From contig CM055100.1 of NCBI GenBank assembly GCA_029204225.1, positions 19,922,155-19,986,154 on the forward strand: DNA of 64,000 nt, in the 5' to 3' direction. Shown here piece by piece: positions 1 to 11,380 of the stretch (position 1 is the stretch's first letter; each line of letters starts with the position of its first letter). Made by a program: the position numbers and the translations under genes. Below the pieces are notes generated by a model. It was given only the letters and a program-made list of their open reading frames with translations. It was not told the DNA's origin and searched no databases. The DNA is from Diphasiastrum complanatum (taxonomy: Eukaryota; Streptophyta; Lycopodiopsida; Lycopodiales; Lycopodiaceae).

Positions 1-545
1 CTTCAAGAAGTTTAAGGCCATGGTTGAGACCCAAACATCTATAAAGGTGAAAACACTCCAAACAGATGGTGGCAGCGAATACATCTCCAACGAGATGTCA
101 GACTATCTTGCTGAATGCGGCATTCGAAGACAATTCACAACTCCCTACATGCCTCAGAAGAACGAGATTGCAAAAAGGAAGAATTGAACGCTTTTTAATT
201 CAGCCAGATCAATGCTACACCAATCACACTTACCTATGAAATTTTGGGTAGAAGCCACTGCCACAGCCTGTTATGTTCAAAACAGATTTAGCACCAAAGC
301 CGTCAACAGGAAAACTCCTTATCAAGTTTGACACAGACACAAGCCTAGTGTCAGCCACTTGAAAGTCTTTGGTTGTATATGTTTTGTTGACGTTCCTAAG
401 AAGCTTAGGAAGAAATTGGACGAGAGGACAAATAGATTCATCTTCATTGGCTATCTCGATGAACATTAAACTTACAAAGTTTATGATCCATCCACCAATG
501 TAGCATTTGTTTCTAGGGAAGATACATTCTAGGACTTCAAACAAC
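1..545 (+). pseudogene. Ty1/copia integrase fragment (3' half of integrase core and downstream linker)
   Basis: Reading the plus strand with a few stops gives a copia integrase core. It enters at FKKFKAMVETQ and shows the second catalytic Asp in LQTDGGSEYISN. A degenerate form of the usual NGVAERKN block follows, where NEIAKRKN has lost the catalytic Glu. The post-core stretch CYVQNRFSTKA, a VFGC(I/V)-type block and FIFIGYLDEH then follow. In-frame stops sit near 186, 330 and 468. The element runs in from beyond the left edge, and the match fades near 545, just before a dispersed repeat. It lacks reverse transcriptase and RNase H here. Family assignment is secure; activity is excluded by the stops and the lost Glu. 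Confidence 0.85.
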
Positions 546-569
546 TATTGACAAATGATGTTGTGTCAT

Positions 570-672
570 TTCATACTATCCTATGATGGGGCAAGGGATA
601 TAGGAAGAACGAGAATGGAGAAGAGAGCGGGAATATTGCGGAAGAGCTCTCCCGTTCTAATCGAGCCGACTC
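570..672. repeat. Short copy of dispersed repeat R
   Basis: The block reading gatgggg..ggaagaacgagaa..gcggaa..gctctcccgttctaatcg recurs near 61785 and, more diverged, near 43676. Here only about 100 bases match. The two other copies extend over 1.3 kb. It starts right where the copia fragment ends, so it is a truncated insertion or a truncated LTR end. Confidence 0.65.
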
Positions 673-865
673 AGATTGGGGAGGGAATCAAGAGTCCATC
701 ACTCATTCGCAACTTCCTTGCTAAGAACAAATCATCAATTCTTAGATATGTGTGGCTAGCTTCCTGAGCAATAGACAATCCTTGCAAAGAGAGAGCTTGG
801 TCTTTTCTTGAGTTAGGGTCAAGGTTAGGATTCTACTTTAGGTTTTGAGATCGTAAAAAATAGTG

Positions 866-867
<2 letters not shown>

Positions 868-918
<51 letters not shown>
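868..918. repeat. (GA)n microsatellite, about 51 bp
   Basis: An uninterrupted GA dinucleotide run is seen directly. It lies in the region upstream of gene 1, where a second GA run follows at 1255-1289. Confidence 0.97.
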
Positions 919-922
<4 letters not shown>

Positions 923-1249
923 ATGTTTTATGGATATTATTAGTTCATGTTATTGTTGAGGGGAATTTAAAAAATCTTAAAATTTGATGACACGCACAAG
1001 AGTATAAAAATTAACATGCGTACTTTAGTTCTGAAGGTTGTGAAGAGAAGGTGAGTGCTAAGGCAAAATTAGAAATGTGGAATGAGAAAATTAAAAAAAG
1101 TGAGCAGTGTTATACAAAATGTGATCTTAGCGTGTTCATTGGGCCACGTGTGCCCTAAAACTTCTATGATGGGGACATGCAACGATCAATTTCTTAAAAT
1201 GTTTTAGAATGAGTTTTTTTGGAAGGTTTGGTTAAGAGAGAGATTTATA

Positions 1250-1254
<5 letters not shown>

Positions 1255-1289
<35 letters not shown>
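1255..1289. repeat. (GA)n microsatellite, about 35 bp
   Basis: A GA dinucleotide run in the upstream region of gene 1. GA/CT tracts are common in plant promoters and 5' leaders; a regulatory role here is only inferred from position. Confidence 0.95.
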
Positions 1290-1291
<2 letters not shown>

Positions 1292-1310
1292 ACGTGAAAA
1301 TTTTTGGGTT

Positions 1311-1871
1311 TTTTAGGGTTAAGTTTTTTCTACTGTTTTGAGATGAAAAATAACGAAAATATGGGTGGGACCGTGAGAAGATTTCTAACATCGTTTTTGT
1401 TTACTGTTTGTTAAAACCCTACAATGTGGATGTGAGAGAATTATTGCCTTAATTGATAAACAAAACAAGATTTAGTAAATTCTATTGGTCCATGTGCATT
1501 AGGGTTTAAGCAAAGCTCGTCTCATTAATTAACACGTGCCCTTTAGATATTTTGTGGCATTTTTAATTTTCTTCAAAAGATGTGTAAATACGACATATTT
1601 AGGGTTTGACTATTGCCACTGAACAAAATTTTAATTTGTGAACATTTCGTCCATCGCAACGTGGTGTATGGGTAGAGTTGTTGATTGTGACCAGCAAGGC
1701 GCATGCTCGAATCCCAATCATGGCGTAGTGACATCTTAGGAGCGCGTTGCCCAAATGAGGTTGCCATGCTGTATATGTTGTGTATAAAGTATAAACCATT
1801 GGTTAAGTGATTGTATAAAAAAAACATGTTTAGGGGTTTTGAGAGATTAGGGTTGCTGAAAAATTAGGGTT
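1311..1871 (+). promoter_or_regulatory. Telobox cluster upstream of gene 1
   Basis: Exact TTAGGGTTT (reverse complement of the telobox AAACCCTAA) occurs at 1499-1507 and 1599-1607. The core TTAGGGTT recurs at 1313-1320, 1847-1854 and 1864-1871, the last two within about 100 bases of the gene 1 start. A forward AAACCCTA lies near 1414. Teloboxes are established plant promoter and leader elements, frequent in growth and translation genes. The last two copies may lie in the transcribed leader, because purine-rich leader-like sequence runs straight into the first ATG. Confidence 0.55.
1645..1830 (+). repeat. Possible tRNA-derived SINE-like element
   Basis: The stretch around 1660-1735 has an A-box-like block (gtgtatgggtagagttgttg) and, about 40 bases on, tgctcgaatccc, close to the pol III B box GGTTCGANNCC. 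No cloverleaf folds convincingly, so it is not a tRNA gene. An A-rich 3' end (tgtataaaaaaaac, near 1812-1827) fits a SINE tail. No target duplication could be confirmed by eye. Confidence 0.3.
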
Positions 1872-1948
1872 GCGGTGAGGGGAAATAGCGATTTATAATG
1901 AGGAGGGAGAGAGAGAAAGCGAGAGAGCGAGCGAGGCTTCTGTTTACG

Positions 1949-4900
1949 ATGAGGTCGGGGATGGGGGATTCGCTTTTCGGAGGATTGCCAGCTCCATCGT
2001 CGACATCATCAGCATGTGAAGCTGCTGCTACGGTAGCAGTTGCTGCTGTTCTTCCCAAGAAACAAGAGGCTCATGCGCCTGCGGGAACTTCAATCTTGAA
2101 ACCCTCCATTAAGCGGTCTTCTAGCGGCACTGAAGATGAAGGTTGGCTGCTGCCTACGTGAAGCTTGTTGTCCTACTTCTTCTATGTTCAGTTTTGGAAG
2201 TAAAGCTATGATGACTGTTTGGAATTGGTGATACAACCAGCTTGTAATCAAGTTTAGCAGTTACCTTAGTTATTAATTCTGTTGGATGCCATATATATTT
2301 AGCATAGCTACATTTCGTATGTAGAAAGAATGGGCGGATATTGCTCAAGGTGTGTGTTTAGATTATGAACGAATTCAGAGATGGTTTGCTTTTTGGTCTG
2401 TAACCTTTGGACTTCTGATGACCAGGAGGTATCGGTTACTGCCTGAAACTTGACACGTAGGCTTTGCACTTGTCTCTCAAGCAAATTTTTAACCGAACCT
2501 AACGTGTTTATAAAGCTCGCTGCAACATCACCACTGAGGTAGTCAAGATAATATAAAGGGTAAAAAGCCCTAAAGATGAATTAGGGTCCTGATATGAAAA
2601 ATTGGAGGAGAAACCATAAAGTGGGGAAAAAGTAGCTTTAGAGTAGAGAAAGAAGGGACGCTAAAGTATTCTCTTAGTAATATATTGGAAGCAATGGGGT
2701 TGTCATTGCTAAGTTAATCCTCAACCAACGTCTTAGGGTTTTGTATATGAACGGTTTTACTACACGTTAAAGTCACATTCTTCAAGCAACGCTTTACGGT
2801 TTAGCTGTGGTTGACCTGACTACGTAATGAATGTGCATTGCTACTATAGCATTCCAGCAAAGATTACTTTGCTCTCATTTTGTTGGCTGTTAGGCACGCA
2901 TCGAACCATTCTCTTAGGTAAGATTAACTCATTTCACTAGATATGATAGCTTACACGCACATATATAGACGTGGTCTTGTAACAAACATTCATTTACTTT
3001 CCCTCATACACACATGACGACTGATCAAGCAACCTAGATTTCCACCCTATCTATAACAATGAGGACTAGAATAAGCAAGAAAACTACGTTTCAATAAACA
3101 TGAATTGCTAGTGCCCTAGCATATTAGACAAATACGTAGCATAACTGTTCTACACGTTTTGGGTACACTAATGATGGGACTTTAGGTAATCATTCTACAA
3201 CATTTCATACCACATACGACAAACATGGCTTACCAAGCTGGTAGTTTGACCAACCCCTCTCTGGTATAATACAAACTTATGTTAGGTGTTTGAGGAATAA
3301 ATAGCCAACCTTGAATTAGATACACGGATATTGTTATAGACAATACACTTCACTCCTGCATATCTAATAGAGAAACCGTGAATTTCGAAAACGTGAATTT
3401 AAACTACAAGATATGGAGGTTGAGATTGATGAGGACCGATTGATTGGTTTGGATGTTGAGAGGGAGGACATCGAAGAGGGATTGCATGTGCAAGGTGTTC
3501 ATCCTAATCATGCTGATATTTCAATGGCTTTTGGCCCTTCAGGGAGCAACATCATCTTTTTTCTTTATTGTTAGTACTTTGCAGTCACCAATAGCTACTG
3601 TGTAGTTACGGTTTATGGACAACTTAGTTCTGATTCAGAATTTCCATGCAATACCTTTACATATTTGCTAATGTATTGACTTTAACCTATGGATGCGTCA
3701 TCTTGATCGAACAAAATTTGAATCGACAAAAAAGTCGATAGACTGTCGAGGGTTCCAAACTCGACTTAAAGAGATTATATGGTGGAGCCTTATCTGATAC
3801 ATTTTGGGTCCAATCCCGTAGCCCACGTGGCACCTACTACGTGGATAAACGGCGCATTCGTTAGGGCTGTGCCATCAAAAACTACAAATAGATCAATAGA
3901 TCAGATTAGTTTCAAGTTGTTAAGAAGTAATCTCAAGTTCATTATTCTTCTTTTTCTTCTCCTCTCTGTTCCACCATAGGCGTAGACTGATTAGTAATAA
4001 GCTATTGTGCTTACAGCCTGTGTAAGAGTGAAATTTATAGCAGAATAAGGTGCGCTATTATGATATTGCAATAAGAGTGGATAGCGGAAGCATCAAGCAG
4101 CTGTAATTCATCATCTTCAATATAGACTACTTTTTCGCTACCTTTGTCTTGTTCTACTCATTTTGTTATTGCACAGAAACGCGTTTATGGGAAAAAAAAC
4201 GTTTCTAGAAACGCAATTCTGGTACAGAATCGCAAATTTTTTTTTTTTTTGGGAAAAATAGCATATGGCTGAAATTTTTTTAGGGGAGCAATGGTCGAAC
4301 CAGCATTTTGCCTCCCAGAAGTGCAGTAGATAGGAAACAAACAGATCTTATTTTTAGTAGCTATTTGGTTGTTATTTGCTCTGGTTCTCAGTAATTGTTA
4401 ATGCTATAGTTTGGGCTATCAACTCGATGGATGATGATCACTTTTGCAATCATGTCACTGGAGATGTGAGTGCAATGTGCATACAGTTGGGGGCATAAAT
4501 ATTGGGACCTTATCGGCAGGCATTTGGACCCCCATTTGCCCCTCGAAGCAAAAAGCAAGGTACAATTGCTCTACAGTTCTCTATCTCTGTCCCACTGGAA
4601 CCATCTGTGATCGTAACGAACAGGCTAGAGGTTAGTTTTGAATTTTTATCCTTGACAGAACCCAACATGGATTAATGCACCTAAACTTGACCGAATTGTA
4701 TCAAAAAAATGCTCGGCAACATAAATAAAAATAATGGCCTTAATTAGAGCTTTCATCTGATACCCATATTGCCCACAAAATTTTTAAAAAAAAGAACACG
4801 TTTCTGATAAACGCTCCTAGAATCCAAACGTTTCTGGACCGCGTTTCTGAATGCATTTCGAAACGCGTTTTCAGAATCGTAGTGCAACTATGTTATGATC

Positions 4901-7900
4901 TAAGTTTCTAATTTTAAATACTGGCATAACGATCCAATCATCATTCATTTTCCACAACTGTGAATGATAGTAAAGTTGTACTTGTGATAGTAGTGAATTG
5001 ATTTTGTTATTACATTAACTATCGCTACTACTATCGACTATCCCAGTCAACAATCATTGTTGAATAGTTATTTGACCAATGCATAACTTATTTTCCAACA
5101 TGGTATCAGAGCTTGGGAGCTAGTTCAGAGCTAGTTATCATATTAATGCATATTGCCAGATTTAATTTTTGAATTAGATTTTGTCTACAATGGATGTGTC
5201 ATCTTCAAATTCTATCTAGAAGTTGGATGGCGACAACTGTCACTTATGGAAATTCAAAATTGGGTGAGTTTTGGGAAGTTGTCGAAGGTACTGAGCCTAT
5301 TGCAAATCCAGAGGCCATTATTAAATGGAAGCAGAAGGATGGGAAGGCCTTCGCCCTTATCACTCAACATCAAAGATAATCAGAGTAGTCATATTCGAAG
5401 TGCTCGAACTTCGTTGGAAGCTTGGAATGTTCTCAGCACTCTCTATGACATTAGAGACGTGATTGCCAAACTTTACCTAAAGGAAAAGTTTTTCTCATTT
5501 AAAATGGCTGATTCAGATTTAATTATGAATCATTTGAACAACTTCAAAAATCTTCTTGAGCAGATGTCTACAAGTGGCACAGAAATCAACGATGCAGATG
5601 CCGGCATGACCCTTCTATCGAGCCTTCTTGGCTCCTACCAAAGTTTGGTGATTATCATTTTTACTCAGCAAGGTCTTGCATTAGCAAAAGCTTCATCTAT
5701 GCTATTGCAAGAAGAGATCCGGAGAAATGGACCTTTATTCTTCCATTCGGCACTAGAATCGGAAGCTCTTTATTCGAAGAAATTCGATTAGAAGACGTCG
5801 ACGAACGTACATAAAGTAAAAGTTGAATAATAATTCGAATTTAGAACAAGGTACAAATATGAACTCAGCTTCATCAAAATCAAAGTTGTTTTGCGGATAT
5901 TGCAAACGGACTGGACATTTGCTGGAGGATTGTCGAATCCTGAAATTGAAAAAGTAGTAGCAGCAGCAGTATGTAATACAGCAGAATGTTCGAAGGACTA
6001 CGAAAAGGAAGTTGATGAAGCAACATTCATGGCAAATGAAGACTGACAAGATGTCAATTCTTGGTATTTGGATTCAGGTGCTATTCTTATAACCAAAGCC
6101 TTAGTCGATAAAACACCCAAAGAGGTGTGAAAAGATTCAAAACCGTCGATAAGGCATCTTTGAACTTTCGGTTGTATCGCTTTCGCACAGGTTCCAGTAC
6201 AACTTCGAAAGAAGCTAGATTCTACTAGTTATATAATAGTTATGTTTGTTGGATACTCTTCGAATCATAAGGCTTATAAGATTTATAATCCAGTGACTAA
6301 GAAGATTATAGTAAGTAGAGATGTTATCTTTCTCGAAGATCAGTTTGTCGTTCTCAAGGGAAAGGAGAAAGTTAAAGATGTCAAATCCATACCTGATGTC
6401 GCGTCAAGTTCAAATCTCAACTCTACTTTAATCAATGATTCAGAAGCAGTCAACTCAACACAGCCACAGCAGCAGTAGCCGGATACGCTAGTTCCTCGAA
6501 TGCTGAAGGATGTCAAAAAGAAGTTATCGAAGGAATTCGACGTGACAGATTTAGGGGAGGCCTATTTCTGCCTTAGTATACAGATTTTCAGAGATCATGA
6601 TCACAGATTGATTTATATTAGTCAACAAAGATACACTCACGACTTGCTATTCAAGCATCAAATGGCCAACTGCAAACCAGCCAAATCTCCAATGGATCCA
6701 GGTTCGACAGATTTGAAGGACCAATGTCCCTAGTCTTTCAAAGAAGTCGAGCAGATGAAACAGTATCCGTATCCTTCAATTATTGCCTTTCTCATTAATG
6801 CCATGATTTGTACTAGACTTGTTATTACTTATTCAATTAGTACACTTAGCCAATATATGTCGAATCTAGGTAAGGTATCGAGACTGTCTGCAGAAATACA
6901 TGTATTGTCGAAACAGTTCAAAATTCGAGGGATTATTATTGGAATGCTGGTGAATTGATTACGTTTACTTGGTGGTAACTTGCTTATGTTTGATTTTTTG
7001 TAGGTTTTTTGGCTGTTAGATTATAAGCATGGGTGAAGGTATTAAAGAGGTTATCAACTGTCTAAGTGTTCAGGTCTTCAAAGATAAATCTGGTCTTTGT
7101 AGACTGGAGAAATAAAGGTTACTGCTCTCCATCATTTTTACTTTTTTAAGCCAATTCATTACTGTCCATACTTATGACCATCCAGCATCTTGATTGAGCA
7201 TATTTTTAATAATTTGTTTCAAGAATCAAAGAAGAAAGCCATTTGCCAACATTTTGTTTGTAACAGAGCCAAAAAAATGTCCACTTTGCATATGGAATGA
7301 GTCTTGCAAGTATGATAGTATATCATGTGGTAGAGCAAATTGAAAGACATTACACCCAGAAATGGCTCTCATGGTTTTTTTCGTTTTTGTATTTGATATT
7401 CAGCTCCAATGTGAACTGTTGCTGTTTTTTGTCGTTGCAGAGTCTAAACGTGTTCGTTTCAAGACAACTGTAGATGCTACTGAGGAGCAAATTTTGGGAG
7501 CAATGCAGAAAATAGGTGCACACATAGGGAATCCTGCAAAGTTTAGTAAGGCTTCCAAATTGGCCTTACAACTTTTAGATGCTGGTAGTGTAACGAAGGA
7601 TACTGCAGATCACTTTTTTGATGTTCTGAAAGCTGCAATGTTACAGCCTGATCGAGCAACTGAACAGACACTGAGGGCAGATTATCTTGCTCTCTTCGAT
7701 GCAGTGCAGGAGAAGCTTGATGTGAGCAATTTTTATTGTGAATGTAACTCGCTACCTGTTACCCTGTATTTAGTGTTTGTATTTCTGGTCATACATTGTA
7801 GTTCCAAGCGTATACTTGATGCCATTCATGCTCAAAGGCTGACATTCTTAGGGTGGCTGTGTTGAAGTTGTTTCTCTCCTCTTGTTTTTGGAATTACTGA

Positions 7901-9105
7901 GGTGTGCTTTATGAGGTAGTATCTTGTTGTTTACCTCTTTTTGAATTTGTGCTTGTTCTTTTCTTGACATCATTGCTTTGCATTCCTTTGGATGAAAAAG
8001 TGTTTCAGTCAAGTCCATCAGGGACAAATTGAGGTTTGGCTTCTTTGGGCAAAAGTGGCCAATGATTTATACACAGACGATACCTTTGTGGTAAGCCCTG
8101 ATATTCATGAGTATTTGACTTTTAGTCTGCTGGCTGTTAGTTGCTCTATGATAGAAGTCATTGCATAGTAAGCTATGAGAGAGAAGGGGCTTTTGTGTTT
8201 TAGTGTTAACTTTGCAGTATGTGGACATGAACATGCTGAAGAGCAGAGATTAAGGCATTCAAATAACAGACATCAGTATTAGGTATTTCAGTATCATTTC
8301 CTTGCTCTTGTTGGCTGCTAATATTAAAGATGAAAACTTGTTCCTGATTCATTTTATATAGCTGACTGTTGTAATTTTAGTTTTCTAAAGCTGCAGGTCG
8401 GGTGAGGCAAGCGATCAGCTCTCTTTCAGAACCTGTGGTCAAGGAGAATACAATTACTGATAATGAGATGGCTACAGCCGATAAATCTCAAGATCAGATT
8501 GCTGAAAGCATATGCAGCTCAGCAAACAATGTCTCAGGGGTGGATGCACTAGAGAGTGATCCATTTGGTCTGAACGCTCTTTTATTAAGAAAGTCAAAGA
8601 AAGACGAGAGAGCAAGGAAGAGGAGGGAAGAGGAAGCTGCAATCAAAAGAGCTCAGCAAGAAATTGATAATTTGGCAACAGAACAAAGAGAAGCTTTGTT
8701 AGAATGCTTAAAAATTGCAGCTGATCGCTACAAGCATCCATGGTAATAAGATACTGAGAAAATTATTTTCAACCCAGTGCCACAGTGTTGTCGCTTTAAA
8801 CAGAATGTTCAGGGCATTTATCTATCGTCTTCCTGTGCAGGGCTCAAACCATCATAGATATGACCGTCAAATATGCATTTGATAATATTACTAGATTCAG
8901 TGCTCCCCAGAGAGAAGCTATTGAGAAACTTTGGGTATCTGTTCGTGAGCAGCAGTTCAGACGCAAGCAGGGTAAGTCATCATCAGGAAAGCTAGATGTC
9001 ACAGCTTTTGAACGACTACAGCATATGTATGCTGGTGAGAAGATTAGCATTCGGCGTGCTGTGGGCTCAGGAGGAGATCGAACTGCTGAACAGTGGCTTG
9101 GATAA
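1949..9105 (+). CDS. Gene 1: conserved plant protein of unknown function, five exons, RVxF motif
   Basis: Exons: 1949-2141, 7441-7721, 8001-8090, 8381-8742, 8841-9105. All junctions are GT-AG and phases agree (1, 0, 0, 2), giving 396 codons ending in TAA. The start is uncertain: in-frame ATGs also occur at 1898 and 1961, and the 1898 start would add a purine-rich Arg/Glu stretch that looks like leader. I recognise the sequence as resembling uncharacterised plant proteins, not a named enzyme. An Ala/Pro/Ser-rich N-terminus (1-60) leads to KRVRF at 67-71, matching the PP1-docking RVxF motif. A helical conserved block follows (about 72-200, including QLLDAGSV and ANDLYTDDTF). Next come an acidic linker with DPFGLNALLLR, a charged predicted coiled coil (about 257-297) and a conserved C-terminal domain ending AEQWLG. 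No signal peptide or membrane segment is seen. A soluble, possibly nuclear, PP1-binding protein is an inference. Intron 1 (5.3 kb) is swollen by transposon DNA. Confidence 0.82.
3413..3574 (+). other. Short acidic ORF (53 codons) inside intron 1, unidentified
   Basis: An ATG at 3413 opens 53 codons with a coding-like, acidic composition (MEVEIDEDRLIGLDVERED near the start, then HPNHADISMAFGPSGSN) ending at TAG. I do not recognise it. It could be a captured exon, a remnant of another gene, or an unused cassette exon of gene 1. The frame after GPSGSN turns hydrophobic and T-rich, as an intron end would. No splice pair was found that fits it into gene 1 with confidence. Confidence 0.3.
4165..4900. 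mobile_element. MITE-like inverted-repeat element built on 'gaaacgcgttt' words
   Basis: The left end reads ttattgcacagaaacgcg and the right end reads aaacgcgttttcagaatcg followed by tagtgcaacta, so the ends pair imperfectly when one is reverse-complemented. Further gtttctagaaacgc, gtttctgataaacgc and gcgtttctgaatgc words fill both subterminal regions, and T- or A-runs face inward. The ~550-bp middle has no transposase frame. I cannot fix a target duplication, so superfamily is undecided. Confidence 0.4.
5101..5112 (+). promoter_or_regulatory. Copia primer binding site (initiator Met tRNA)
   Basis: The sequence tggtatcagagc directly follows ttttccaaca, a typical LTR end in ..CA. This is the standard plant copia PBS, complementary to the 3' end of initiator Met tRNA. 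It marks the junction of a degraded 5' LTR with the internal region of the intronic element. Confidence 0.85.
5101..6960 (+). mobile_element. Gutted Ty1/copia element in intron 1 of gene 1
   Basis: After the PBS a gag frame runs from about 5190 to 5790 (SLEAWNVLSTLYDIRDVIAK, then LLSSLLGSYQSL). A zinc knuckle, CGYCKRTGHLLEDC, lies near 5890, and a protease start, YLDSGA, lies near 6065. The sequence then jumps to the integrase tail (FGCIAFAQVP, MFVGYSSNHKAYKIYNP at 6242) and, after 6478, to the reverse transcriptase C-terminal part (EFDVTDLGEAYFC, ISQQRYTHDLL). The integrase core and the YVDD half of RT are missing. From about 6875 the sequence resembles LTR (ctgcagaaatacatg, as in element B). 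It is defective, and its sense orientation within the intron may help it be tolerated. Confidence 0.85.
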
Positions 9106-10690
9106 TGTTTTTCCCTTGATTGGCGTCCAACAGAACTTGATACGTTGGCCACCATTCTTGGCCATGCAAGGGGACTATGAGTAGGTTATAGACGGCGTTT
9201 AACGGTTGATGCTATCTGCTCATAATTGTGTAAGGTATTGTAGTCAAGTAGGAAAAGTGCACACCTACTTTGACTTGACAGTATGTTTGAGTTTGTGCAA
9301 TACTGCAAAGCATTAATTATGTCTGACTGAGGAAATGAAAAAGAAGGCTCTTTGGTTCTAAAGACTTCTTAAGTCGTCATTTCTACGATTGGGCTTTCTT
9401 ATACTTTCAATATCAGGAAAGTGATGAAGTTCCGGGTTGATTATCCTCTCTGATAGTGGTATTTATGCTTTTATGAGCAGGAATCTGATGAAAGCTTTTG
9501 CTAGGTTGATACACCTCGTTAATAGGGGGGACATGAGAGTATTGTGTAGTGTTTGGAGTAGCTTGATGTTAAAATATTATCTTTTACTAGAAATAAGCAT
9601 GCACAAATCATCTATAGAACACAAATAGAGAGAAGATATTGTAAAGGTATCAATCTGATGCAGAATAATAACAGAATGACAAATCTCCATAGTTGTGTGA
9701 AACTTGAATCCAGATCAAAGTCGTTGGAAATGTTAGATCGGCACATTGCATTTATGAGTATTGTTTACCAAAGTTCATCCCCAAGAGGCTAGATATATTC
9801 ATTGGTTGGGGTCAGAATGTCATGTCCCTGATGAACATGACTAATGGACTGGCCCTTGTTTTCACTGCCCATACTAGCAAGGACAAGATATAACCTCAAC
9901 TCACCTACTACTTGGTTGACTCAAGTGTATTTTAGCATGCCTTGCCTTGAGAGAGGGTTCATTGGTGGAAAAGTTCTTCCAAAGAAGATTGGGGACTATG
10001 GAGCCGGTCTAGAGTTAGCTTCTTGTACGTAGTCATCCTCATGAATGAGGAACTATGGTATGAGCCACATGTCCTTATTGCATGGCTCAAAGGGGTGGCT
10101 TGGAGAGAGTTTAAGGAATTTAATTCTGACACATATATCCCTAATTATTTCCCAACAAGTGAGCACGGGTTTTTGATGCACACAAAAAGTGTGCTAAAAA
10201 TGATTGTAGCGTTCAGCTATTACAGTACCCTCTTGGCTGCGTGTCAATGAAATTCTCTTGGATCTCCCATAAACTAATTGATTATCCCACAACATGAGAG
10301 ATGTTCGGTTTGGTGATGGTAGATTAGATGCCCGACCACTTGTTTGTAAAGTGTCTCTCACTTTTCTTCTCTCTAGTGATAAAAGCTTCATATTTGCTTC
10401 CATTGGCATGATAGCAAGTTTTCAATCAAGCATACAAAACCTTTCAAGCAACTCATCAAGCTACTATGTACTTTGATCAAAAAGTGTCCTATGTTATTGT
10501 CTCCATACTTCTATGCTAAGCAATAGTGCAATTGACCTAGGTTCATTTCAATTTCACATGATAAACTTTCTTTGACTTTGTCAATCAAGCTACGATTACT
10601 TTGTATCGAGATTAGATCATCAACCTATAATACCATGATGAGTATTTCGCTTTTAGGAAGAAGGGATTATAAATTGGCATTCATCTTACT
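9106..10690. other. Downstream region of gene 1; no gene recognised
   Basis: The first 100-300 bases should contain the 3' untranslated region of gene 1. The rest is AT-rich with short open frames (for example 10023-10250) whose composition and lack of motifs give no reason to call a gene. Nothing nameable was seen. Confidence 0.5.
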
Positions 10691-10699
10691 TTTAAGTTT

Positions 10700-11346
10700 A
10701 TCTCATGATATTCTCATCAATCTTGGAACACCAAGCTTGAGAAGCTTACTTTAGTTCTTAAAAAGCTTTTCTCAACTTGGATACAGAAGATTTCTTGCCC
10801 TTAACTTCGGAACATATATCTCATTGCCCTTAACTTCCTAGCTCCCACTATTCCATTTATTACTATGGAATCGTACTCGTCCTTAATGCTTTCTCTCCAT
10901 TTCACTTTTTGAGATGCCTCCTCACATGAATGTCCTCATAATTGCTCAAGATGAGAGTCACCAATGCAAGTTCGCATGAGTCACCAATGCAAGTTCGCAT
11001 TTGGATTCACAATCATGACTTCCTTTGCCTTAGCACTCATCTTGCCTCTTCATGACTCAATTTGGTCGTGATCCAAAAACCAGTGTACTAACACAACAAT
11101 TATTACAAATTGTGTCATCCATAATGGACCAATTAACGCAAGTCATAGAAAAGCTATCTGGATCTTTAAAGAATTGACATCCATGTTTATTACCCCTCTT
11201 CTGGTAATCCTTGCACAAATGCCCCTTTTCCATGCAAGATAAACAAAGACCGTCGATTTTGGCCTTGTTGTCAAAGTTAACCCTATCTCAACTTAGGGCA
11301 CTTATTCCTTCTTGCTTGGGAACCAATATTGAACACTTTCTCTCTC

Positions 11347-11380
<34 letters not shown>

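Larger units (their letters stand above)
2142..7440 (+). other. Large intron 1 of gene 1 (about 5.3 kb) with nested transposon debris
   Basis: The donor is gttggc after phase-1 codon GAA G. The acceptor is tcgttgcag before AGTCTAAACG, which restores Glu-Ser-Lys in frame. Introns 2-4 are 279, 290 and 98 bp, so this one is about twenty times longer. Its content is a small ORF at 3413, an inverted-repeat element at about 4165-4900, and a copia element with many deletions from 5101 to about 6960 in the same orientation as the gene. Stretches 2350-3400 and 6960-7360 show nothing I can name. Confidence 0.75.

Noticed and set aside
1660-1740. Candidate tRNA gene
   Set aside because: The B-box-like word is present but no acceptor-stem pairing or clear anticodon arm was found, so only a SINE-like origin is suggested.
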